Below are positions 6,475 to 11,758 of a stretch of 11,758 nucleotides of DNA, in pieces. The DNA lies in assembly GCA_900551985.1 (NCBI GenBank), contig URYG01000089.1, forward strand, positions 1-11,758, given 5' to 3'. Source of the stretch: an uncultured Prevotella sp. Its GTDB lineage: Bacteria > Bacteroidota > Bacteroidia > Bacteroidales > Bacteroidaceae. A program made the translations under genes and the position numbers. The notes beneath the pieces are model-generated. The model did no database searches. It had not been told where the DNA came from and was given only the letters and a program-made list of their open reading frames with translations. The number at the start of each line of letters is the position of its first letter. Positions within the stretch are counted from its first letter, which is position 1.

Positions 6475-8259
6475 TTAATGTATGTTCAGTACGAATGGCA
6501 TCGCTGCCTGCACTGGTTCTTTCTCTTTGATGTTGCGAATCATCATGAATGGTTGGTAGAGATCACCCAGTGTGAGTCGTAACTGTTCGTCGAGATAGTT
6601 GCTGCTGCTGCCTGACAGTCCATCCAGAAGCTGGTCTATCCAGTCAACTGGCATTGGGTACTCTGTGGTTCCATAATCGGAAACCTTGGCAAGTTGGGCA
6701 GCCTTGGCAACAGCGTCGTCGAGACAGCCGAAACCATCAATCAGTTTGATGCTCTTGGCATCGGTTCCGAGCCATACTCTGCCTTGTGCAATCTTCTCCA
6801 CTTCCTCGGTCTTCATCTTTCTGCCATCTGCCACACGCTGGCGGAAGAGTGCATAACCGCGGTTTACATAAGCTTGGAGATGGCCGATTTCATCTGCGTT
6901 CCAAGGACGGGCACTGCCGGCGCTGCCGTAGGCACTATTGCGGTTGGTCTTTACCTCGTCATATTTGAATCCCAGCTTCTTGGTCATCAGGTCACTGATG
7001 TCTGGCAAGGCACCGAAGATACCGATGCTACCCGTCAGTGTTGTTGGCTGAGCCATGATATAGCTGGCACCCATACTCATATAGTATGCACCTGAGGCTG
7101 CCATGCCACCCATGGATACTACCACAGGTTTCTTCTTGTTGAGCTGACTGACTGCACGCCAGATCTGTTCTGAGGCATAGGCATCGCCACCACCTGAGTT
7201 GATGCGGAGTACCACAGCCTTGATATTCTTGTCGTTGCCCAGATCCTGAAGATCCTGAATCACATCGTTGCTCACAATCTGCTGCTCGCTTCCGAATGCA
7301 CCTGGTGTTGCTACTCTTACGATTTCTCCCTGGCAATAATATACAGCAATCTGGTCGCCCAGGAGGTTACTGTCATCTACGGCTGCATTTACCTCACCCA
7401 TAGATACTTGCTGTATCTTCTCGTCGTTTTTCAGACCGAGCTGTTTCTTTACAACGTCTCTGATCTCATCGTAATAGCAGAATCCGTCCACCATTTTTCT
7501 GGATTTCAGAAGCTTGGTGTCATCGAATACCATCAGTCCGTCGGCATAGCGGTTCAGGGAATCCTTGGTGATGTTTCGGCTCTTGCTGACATCTGCCAGA
7601 ATCTGGTTCCAGAGACCGCCGATGTATCGGGTTACCTGCTCGCGGTTGGCATCGCTCATCTTGTCCTCTGTGTACATCTCGGTGAAGCTCTTGTATTTGC
7701 CCACTTTTACAATGGTGAAGTGAACGCCGAATTTGGCAGCCACATCTTTTATATATTGTGTCTGTGAGGCAATACCATGCCAATCTACCGAACCTTCCGG
7801 GTTGACATAGATCTTGTTGGCAACCGAAGCCAGGTAATATCCACCTTGGGTCATGGCATCACCATAGGCAATGATCCACTTGCCGCTCTTCTTGAAGTCG
7901 GCAAGAGCGTTGCGGATTTCCTGCAATGTAGCGTAGTCTGTACTCAGAATACCCGTTTCCAGATAGATACCCTTCACCTTATCCTCCTGTTTTGCCTTCT
8001 TGATGGCTGAGAGGATATTGTTCATGCCAAGGTTGTTATATTGGTTACCGGTGAGTTGTCCCAACCAGTCGTCGTCTGCCTGATCGCTGATCTGACCTTG
8101 CAGCTTCATCACCATCACAGAGTTGTCTTTCAGTGAAGGAGTCTTGCTGCTGTTGCAGATCATACCAATAAGTGTGATGACGGCGAGAATCATCATGATG
8201 ATTCCGAATCCGAAGATACCTACGATGGTAGCTGCTACATTCTTGAAAAATTGCTTCAT
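6475..8259 (-). CDS. sppA: Signal peptide peptidase SppA, long (tandem-domain) form
   Basis: Membrane-anchored serine protease (peptidase family S49) that degrades cleaved signal peptides at the periplasmic side of the inner membrane. From ATG 8259 it is 594 residues, near the 618 of E. coli SppA, with one N-terminal membrane segment (about 10-34) and two SppA domains. The Ser/Lys dyad is visible: K190 in VGKYKS in the N-terminal domain and S389 in GGMAASGAYY in the C-terminal domain. Their 199-residue separation closely matches E. coli K209/S409. The frame stays open upstream to 9240, but that stretch is antisense to the esterase. The start at 8259 gives the expected signal-anchor, and a consensus promoter lies 41 bases upstream. 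First gene of the run sppA-lpxK-pnp-thiL. Confidence 0.94.
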   Translation of the reverse strand: MKQFFKNVAATIVGIFGFGIIMMILAVITLIGMICNSSKTPSLKDNSVMVMKLQGQISDQADDDWLGQLTGNQYNNLGMNNILSAIKKAKQEDKVKGIYLETGILSTDYATLQEIRNALADFKKSGKWIIAYGDAMTQGGYYLASVANKIYVNPEGSVDWHGIASQTQYIKDVAAKFGVHFTIVKVGKYKSFTEMYTEDKMSDANREQVTRYIGGLWNQILADVSKSRNITKDSLNRYADGLMVFDDTKLLKSRKMVDGFCYYDEIRDVVKKQLGLKNDEKIQQVSMGEVNAAVDDSNLLGDQIAVYYCQGEIVRVATPGAFGSEQQIVSNDVIQDLQDLGNDKNIKAVVLRINSGGGDAYASEQIWRAVSQLNKKKPVVVSMGGMAASGAYYMSMGASYIMAQPTTLTGSIGIFGALPDISDLMTKKLGFKYDEVKTNRNSAYGSAGSARPWNADEIGHLQAYVNRGYALFRQRVADGRKMKTEEVEKIAQGRVWLGTDAKSIKLIDGFGCLDDAVAKAAQLAKVSDYGTTEYPMPVDWIDQLLDGLSGSSSNYLDEQLRLTLGDLYQPFMMIRNIKEKEPVQAAMPFVLNIH

Positions 8260-8299
8260 AATTCTGTCTATATTACGTTGATACCGATTTATTTTTCTG

Positions 8300-8330
8300 C
8301 AAATATAGTAAAAAAGTAACAAATGACAAA
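8300..8330 (-). promoter_or_regulatory. Promoter of the sppA-lpxK-pnp-thiL operon
   Basis: On the minus strand TTTG (8330-8327), exactly 19 bases, then TATATTTG (8307-8300): a full match to the Bacteroidota consensus. It is 41 bases upstream of the sppA ATG. No comparable element is seen in the short gaps before lpxK, pnp or thiL, consistent with one transcript. Confidence 0.82.
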
Positions 8331-8372
8331 GAGAATTGTACAAAAACACCGAAAAATGGTGAAAATATAACG

Positions 8373-8401
8373 TTGTGTTAACGAAAAAATGCTTATCTTT
8401 G
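8373..8401 (+). promoter_or_regulatory. Promoter of the esterase gene
   Basis: TTG (8373-8375), 18 bases, then TATCTTTG (8394-8401). The -7 element is a perfect TAnnTTTG; the spacer is one base below the usual 19-21. It implies transcription starting near 8408, which excludes the in-frame ATG at 8389 as a start codon. Confidence 0.75.
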
Positions 8402-8427
8402 CAAATGAAATACAAACTAACACTAAG

Positions 8428-9246
8428 ATGAAAATGAAAAAGTCGATTATTTCTTTTGCACTGATGCTCTTTGCTGTAACTGCATCTGCGCAATCTACAG
8501 CAAGGAAGTTCGTATTGAAGAACAGTGCCGATGGACAGAGTGAACTCACTTGTTATCTTCCCAAGAAACCAACGGGTCGTGCCGTGGTGGATTGTCCTGG
8601 TGGCGGCTATTCGCATTTGGCGATGGATCATGAGGGACATCAGTGGGCGGAATATTTCAATAAGCAGGGTATTGCTTACTTTGTCTTGAAGTATCGTATG
8701 CCGAAGGGCGATCGCAACATTCCATTGGGTGATGCTTACCAGGCGATGCGTACCGTGAGAGATAGTGCGGAAGTATGGCATATCAACAAGAATGATGTTG
8801 GTATCATGGGCTTCTCGGCTGGCGGTCATCTGGCTTCTTCGGTAAGTACTCATGCAGATGAGGCTGTACGTCCGAATTTCTCCATTCTCTTCTATCCTAT
8901 GATTTCTATGGATGAGCGGATCACCCACAAGGGTTCCTTTGTGAATTTCCTCGGTGAGGAGCGCAAGACGAATGCCAAGTTGGTGGAGGAATGGAGTAAT
9001 GACAAGGCTGTCCGACCTCAGGTAACTCCTCGTGTTATCCTCCTGATGTCGAGTGATGACAAGGTGGTGCCTCCTGTAACCAATGGGGTGGCTTACTATA
9101 CGGCAATGAATAAGGCTGGTAACGAATGTACCCTGCATATCTATCCTTCCGGTGGACATGGATGGGGCTTCCGCAATACGGCTCAGGGGTTCCGTTACCA
9201 TATTCAGATGCTGGATGACCTTACTACCTGGCTTCAGCATTTTTAG
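8428..9246 (+). CDS. Secreted alpha/beta-hydrolase, acetyl-xylan-esterase-like
   Basis: Predicted exported carboxylesterase. From ATG 8428 it has 272 residues; ATG 8434 (270) is equally possible. Residues 1-21 are a signal peptide ending in TASA before Q22. The hydrolase core shows VVDCPGGGYSHLAMDHEG (53-70) with the oxyanion-side GGG, the nucleophile elbow GFSAGGHLAS with S130, an acid in SSDDKVVPP (D210 or D211), and the histidine in GGHGWGF (H244). This is the arrangement of BD-FAE/Abhydrolase_3-type esterases that Bacteroidota use to remove acetyl or feruloyl groups from plant polysaccharides. Substrate is not decidable here, and a peptidase of the same fold is less likely. Monocistronic, divergent from sppA, with a strong hairpin after the stop. 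Confidence 0.88.
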   Translation: MKMKKSIISFALMLFAVTASAQSTARKFVLKNSADGQSELTCYLPKKPTGRAVVDCPGGGYSHLAMDHEGHQWAEYFNKQGIAYFVLKYRMPKGDRNIPLGDAYQAMRTVRDSAEVWHINKNDVGIMGFSAGGHLASSVSTHADEAVRPNFSILFYPMISMDERITHKGSFVNFLGEERKTNAKLVEEWSNDKAVRPQVTPRVILLMSSDDKVVPPVTNGVAYYTAMNKAGNECTLHIYPSGGHGWGFRNTAQGFRYHIQMLDDLTTWLQHF

Positions 9247-9252
9247 TAATGG

Positions 9253-9268
9253 CTGACAGAAATGTCAG
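9253..9268. promoter_or_regulatory. TGACA/TGTCA inverted repeat upstream of groES
   Basis: CTGACA-GAAA-TGTCAG is a perfect 6-bp inverted repeat 7 bases after the esterase stop. Its pentamers recur in the hairpin at 9285-9322, with centres 43 bp apart (about four helical turns). It could be a binding site for a regulator of groESL, or a small GNRA-loop hairpin at the esterase mRNA end. Confidence 0.45.
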
Positions 9269-9284
9269 TAAATGTGCAGGTGAG

Positions 9285-9325
9285 AGCGTGCCAAAGTGTC
9301 AGTTTTGACGCTTTGGCACGCTTTT
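9285..9325 (+). terminator. Strong hairpin after the esterase (terminator and/or groESL control element)
   Basis: AGCGTGCCAAAGTGTCA (9285-9301), loop GTTT, TGACGCTTTGGCACGCT (9306-9322): a 17-bp stem with one T-G pair, followed by TTT. It fits a rho-independent terminator for the esterase, 38 bases after its stop. The right arm also contains the sigma-54-like -24 element, so a second role is possible. Confidence 0.75.
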
Positions 9326-9328
9326 CGT
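9314..9328 (+). promoter_or_regulatory. Candidate sigma-54-like promoter of groES-groEL
   Basis: TGGCACG-CTTT-TCGT compared with the sigma-54 consensus TGGCACG-N4-TTGC: the -24 half is perfect and the -12 half matches two of four bases. Start of transcription would be near 9339, with a leader of about 76 bases. No TAnnTTTG element exists between 9247 and 9414, so groESL seems to use a promoter type different from its neighbours. Hypothesis only. Confidence 0.35.
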
Positions 9329-9414
9329 ATAGGGCGAGGGTGTCTAGCGTATGCCCCAATAGGCAGAAGTGAAGACGGGAAATAGAAGTAATAACAAATT
9401 AAAATATAAGAATC

Positions 9415-9687
9415 ATGAATATTAAACCATTAGCAGATAGAGTGCTGGTACTTCCTGCACCAGCTGAAGAAAAAGTAGGTGGAATCATTATCCCTGATAC
9501 AGCAAAGGAGAAACCACAGCGTGGTAAGGTCGTTGCTACCGGTAAGGGTACCAAGGATGAAGAGATGATTCTCAAGGAGGGCGATACTGTTCTCTATGGT
9601 AAGTATGCTGGTACTGAACTTGAGTTTGATGGTACTAAGTATATGATGATGCGCCAGAGCGATGTTCTCGCTGTGGTAGAAGAATAA
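9415..9687 (+). CDS. groES: Co-chaperonin GroES (Cpn10)
   Basis: Heptameric 10-kDa lid of the GroEL chaperonin, closing the folding chamber in an ATP-dependent cycle; cytoplasmic. The 90-residue length is slightly below the 97 of E. coli. The N-terminus IKPLADRVLVLP is typical. The mobile loop is at about 16-32 (EEKVGGIIIPDTAKEKP), with the hydrophobic GGIIIP triplet that contacts GroEL apical domains. GKGTKDEE and LKEGDTVLYGKYAGTE follow, and the product ends in SDVLAVVEE. The ATG is preceded by an A-rich leader, as is usual in Bacteroidota. First gene of groES-groEL; the groEL start is 82 bases after its stop. Confidence 0.97.
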   Translation: MNIKPLADRVLVLPAPAEEKVGGIIIPDTAKEKPQRGKVVATGKGTKDEEMILKEGDTVLYGKYAGTELEFDGTKYMMMRQSDVLAVVEE

Positions 9688-9692
9688 CTCTT

Positions 9693-9728
9693 AAAGGTAA
9701 AAAGGTAAAAAAGTAAAAAGGTAAAAAA
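9693..9728 (+). repeat. 8-bp tandem repeat in the groES-groEL spacer
   Basis: Units of AAAAGGTA with exact period 8: GGTA at 9696, 9704 and 9720, and AGTA at 9712. The third unit AAAAAGTA (9708-9715) is also the left arm of an 8-bp inverted repeat with TACTTTTT (9729-9736), so the mRNA could form a weak hairpin between the two genes. Confidence 0.82.
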
Positions 9729-9769
9729 TACTTTTTGCGATATTTAAACATTATTAGAAAGAATATATT

Positions 9770-11398
9770 ATGGCTAAGGATATTAAATATAATATGGATG
9801 CCCGCGACCTCTTGAAGAAGGGTGTCGATCAGTTGGCAAATGCAGTAAAGGTAACTCTCGGTCCTAAGGGACGCAACGTGGTAATCGAAAAGAAGTTTGG
9901 TGCTCCTCAGATTACTAAGGATGGTGTTACCGTGGCTAAGGAAGTAGAGTTGGAGAATAAGTTCGAGAATACCGGTGCACAGCTCGTTAAGAGTGTTGCC
10001 AGCAAGACTGGTGATGATGCCGGTGATGGTACAACAACAGCTACAATCCTGACTCAGGCTATCGTAACTGAGGGCTTGAAGAACGTAACTGCAGGTGCTA
10101 ACCCAATGGATTTGAAACGTGGTATCGACAAGGCTGTAGCTGCTGTCGTTGCCTTCATCAAGGATCATGCAGAGCAGGTAGATGACAACTACGATAAGAT
10201 TGAGCAGGTGGCTACCGTTTCTGCCAACAACGATGCTGAGATTGGTAAGCTCTTGGCTGACGCTATGCGTAAGGTTTCCAAGGATGGTGTCATCACTATC
10301 GAGGAGAGCAAGAGCCGTGATACCAATATCGGTGTTGTGGAGGGTATGCAGTTCGACCGTGGCTACTTGAGCGGTTACTTTATGACTGATGCTGACAAGA
10401 TGGAGTGTGTAATGGATAACCCATACATCCTTCTTTATGATAAGAAGATTTCTAACCTGAAGGAGTTCTTGCCAATTCTCCAGCCAGCTGCTGAGAGCGG
10501 TCGTCCATTGTTGGTAATTGCTGAGGACGTAGATTCTGAGGCTTTGACAACATTGGTTGTTAACCGTTTGCGTGGTGGTTTGAAGATCTGTGCAGTAAAG
10601 GCTCCAGGTTTCGGCGACCGTCGCAAGGCTATGTTGGAGGATATCGCTGTGTTGACTGGCGGTGTTGTTATCTCTGAGGAGAAGGGCTTGAAGTTGGAGC
10701 AGGCAACATTGGAAATGTTGGGTTCTGCTGACAAGGTTACTGTAACCAAGGACAATACAACTATCGTAAACGGTCATGGCGAGAAGGCTAACATCCAGGA
10801 TCGTGTAGCTCAGATCAAGAACGAGATTGAGAATACCAAGTCTTCTTATGACAAGGAGAAACTTCAGGAACGTCTGGCTAAGCTCGCCGGTGGTGTGGCT
10901 GTCCTCTATGTAGGTGCCAACTCTGAGGTGGAAATGAAGGAGAAGAAGGATCGTGTAGATGATGCTCTTTGCGCAACTCGTGCTGCTATCGAGGAAGGTA
11001 TCGTTGCTGGTGGTGGTACTACTTATATCCGTGCTCTTGAGGCTTTGAAGGATATGAAGGGTGATAACGCTGATGAAACTACGGGTATCCGCATCGTTGA
11101 GCGTGCCATCGAGGAGCCTCTCCGTCAGATTGTTGCTAACGCAGGTGGCGAGGGTTCTGTAGTTGTTAATAAAGTACGCGAGGGTGAAGGTGACTTCGGT
11201 TACAATGCCCGCAAGGATGTTTACGAGGATATGCGCCAGGCTGGTATCGTTGACCCTGCTAAGGTAGAGCGTGTGGCTTTGGAGAATGCTGCTTCTATCG
11301 CTGGTCTTTTCTTGACTACAGAGTGCGTGTTGGTTGATAAACCTGAGCCAGCTCCTGCTGCTCCAGCAGCTGCACCTGGTATGGGTGGCATGATGTAA
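9770..11398 (+). CDS. groEL: Chaperonin GroEL (Cpn60/Hsp60)
   Basis: ATP-driven 14-mer that encloses and folds non-native proteins with GroES. The 542-residue product is full length. The equatorial domain begins AKDIKYNMDARDLLKKGVDQ. It shows VTLGPKGRNVV (28-38), TKDGVTVAKE (49-58) and the nucleotide-site AGDGTTTATIL (84-94, catalytic D86 equivalent to E. coli D87). The apical domain contains PYILLYDKKISN and KAPGFGDRRKAMLEDIA, and the intermediate hinge VDDALCATRAAIEEGIVAGGG carries the second key Asp. The tail is Ala/Pro-rich (EPAPAAPAAAP) and ends GMGGMM, the expected flexible Gly-Met C-terminus. Second gene of groES-groEL, ending in a terminator 152 bases downstream. Confidence 0.98.
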   Translation: MAKDIKYNMDARDLLKKGVDQLANAVKVTLGPKGRNVVIEKKFGAPQITKDGVTVAKEVELENKFENTGAQLVKSVASKTGDDAGDGTTTATILTQAIVTEGLKNVTAGANPMDLKRGIDKAVAAVVAFIKDHAEQVDDNYDKIEQVATVSANNDAEIGKLLADAMRKVSKDGVITIEESKSRDTNIGVVEGMQFDRGYLSGYFMTDADKMECVMDNPYILLYDKKISNLKEFLPILQPAAESGRPLLVIAEDVDSEALTTLVVNRLRGGLKICAVKAPGFGDRRKAMLEDIAVLTGGVVISEEKGLKLEQATLEMLGSADKVTVTKDNTTIVNGHGEKANIQDRVAQIKNEIENTKSSYDKEKLQERLAKLAGGVAVLYVGANSEVEMKEKKDRVDDALCATRAAIEEGIVAGGGTTYIRALEALKDMKGDNADETTGIRIVERAIEEPLRQIVANAGGEGSVVVNKVREGEGDFGYNARKDVYEDMRQAGIVDPAKVERVALENAASIAGLFLTTECVLVDKPEPAPAAPAAAPGMGGMM

Positions 11399-11439
11399 AA
11401 AGCATCTGATAGAAAAAGCAGTGTCTGACAGAAAAAGAC

Positions 11440-11477
11440 GTATTTTTCTGCTGAAGATGTATTTTTCTGCAGAAGAA
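11440..11477. repeat. Two-copy 19-bp direct repeat in the groEL 3' region
   Basis: GTATTTTTCTGC-T-GAAGA-T (11440-11458) is followed immediately by GTATTTTTCTGC-A-GAAGA-A (11459-11477), 17 of 19 identical. TTTTTCTGC occurs again at 11613. Confidence 0.8.
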
Positions 11478-11550
11478 GCATTTCACGGTAGATGATGCGG
11501 CAAATATCATAAACTGCATTTAAGTAGCTAAAATGTAAACTACAAATAAC

Positions 11551-11587
11551 AAAATGGGGATGATTCTTACGAATTATCCCCATTTTT
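11551..11587 (+). terminator. Rho-independent terminator of groES-groEL
   Basis: AAAATGGGGATGATTC (11551-11566), loop TTAC, GAATTATCCCCATTTT (11571-11586): a 16-bp stem with one G-T pair ending in a run of five T. The A run on the left arm means it could also act on minus-strand transcripts. Confidence 0.88.
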
Positions 11588-11629
11588 AGGTATTTTAGCA
11601 CTTCTTACTGCATTTTTCTGCAAAAATAC

Positions 11630-11660
11630 TTGCACGTTATTGATATTTTGTGTATCTTTG
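11630..11660 (+). promoter_or_regulatory. Promoter reading out of the window
   Basis: TTG (11630-11632), 20 bases, then TATCTTTG (11653-11660), a full match to the Bacteroidota consensus. Transcription should start near 11667. The transcript, with a leader of at least 90 bases, continues past the right edge, so its gene is not visible. Confidence 0.78.
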
Positions 11661-11679
11661 CAACGTGAAAAGAAAAGTA

Positions 11680-11710
11680 TCGGCTTTGAGCCGACAAAGA
11701 TATTTTTTTT
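11680..11710 (+). promoter_or_regulatory. Candidate leader with mutually exclusive hairpins
   Basis: TCGGCT-TTG-AGCCGA (11680-11694, 6 bp) and CTTTG-AGCCGA-CAAAG (11684-11699, 5 bp) share bases and cannot form together. The second is followed by ATA and a T8 run (11703-11710), as in an attenuator. The stems are short, so this is tentative. Confidence 0.35.
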
Positions 11711-11758
11711 GATTTGTTTTAGTAGATTAGTTTTTAAGTAGTTTGTTTTTGAAAATCG

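Larger units (their letters stand above)
11399..11758 (+). other. Non-coding interval after groEL
   Basis: No convincing gene on either strand over these 360 bases. In order it holds AGAAAAAG-rich repeats, a small hairpin CAGAAAAA/TTTTTCTG (11429-11450), two 19-bp direct repeats (11440-11477), the groEL terminator (11551-11587), a consensus promoter (11630-11660), and a candidate leader with overlapping hairpins and a T8 run up to the window edge. Confidence 0.75.

Noticed and set aside
8389..8427. Upstream ATG (8389) for the esterase
   Set aside because: It lies before the -7 element TATCTTTG (8394-8401), so it would not be transcribed; the signal peptide begins properly at 8428 or 8434.
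8260..9240. A 327-residue N-terminal extension of SppA
   Set aside because: The frame is open but antisense to the esterase gene. The Met at 8259 gives the expected membrane anchor and E. coli-like length, with a consensus promoter just upstream.
9247..9414. CIRCE element (HrcA operator) before groES
   Set aside because: Searched for TTAGCACTC-N9-GAGTGCTAA; the inverted repeats present have different arms and spacing.
9693..9728. CRISPR-like array
   Set aside because: Units are 8 bp with no unique spacers; simple tandem repeat.
9635..10777. 380-codon open frame on the minus strand
   Set aside because: Antisense to groES/groEL; codon-bias shadow with low-complexity Leu/Thr/Ser/Gln composition.

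Overview
The window looks like chromosomal DNA of a Bacteroidota gut bacterium, most likely Prevotellaceae (Segatella/Prevotella copri-like). This rests on the protein sequences and on repeated Bacteroidota-type promoters (TTG or TTTG, 18-20 bases, then TAnnTTTG). Such promoters precede thyX, tRNA-Phe, sppA, the esterase, and an unseen gene or RNA at the right edge. I see no insertion sequence, phage gene or CRISPR array. The content is mainly housekeeping, with two carbohydrate-active enzymes.

Layout. (1) 1-681, minus: the 5' 227 codons of a flavin-dependent thymidylate synthase (thyX), cut by the left edge. (2) 886-1566, plus: trmO, a tRNA t6A methyltransferase, divergent from thyX. (3) 1609-3024, minus: a secreted GH28 polygalacturonase-like enzyme, convergent with trmO. 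(4) 3172-3244, minus: tRNA-Phe(GAA), with its own promoter and a UUCG-loop terminator. (5) 3384-8259, minus: a compact run sppA > lpxK > purine nucleoside phosphorylase > thiL, ending in a terminator. lpxK overlaps the next gene by 116 bp. thiL probably starts at a TTG after a 7-bp tandem repeat. (6) 8428-9246, plus: a secreted alpha/beta-hydrolase esterase, divergent from sppA. (7) 9415-11398, plus: groES-groEL, separated by an 8-bp tandem repeat. (8) 11399-11758: no gene seen; it holds the groEL terminator and a strong promoter reading out of the window.

How the genes relate. The sppA-lpxK-pnp-thiL run joins envelope protein turnover, lipid A synthesis, purine salvage and thiamine diphosphate synthesis, probably as one transcript from the promoter at 8300-8330. 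GH28 and the esterase are both predicted to be exported and to act on plant cell-wall polysaccharide (pectin backbone, acyl decorations), but neither sits next to SusC/SusD genes here. groES-groEL encodes the chaperonin.

Most interesting signal. The DNA before groES has no TAnnTTTG element. Instead it carries two TGACA/TGTCA inverted repeats followed by TTTGGCACG-N4-TCGT, which resembles a sigma-54 -24/-12 promoter with upstream activator sites. The same DNA also forms a 17-bp hairpin followed by T residues that could terminate the esterase transcript. The sequence alone cannot decide between these two roles, and both may apply.
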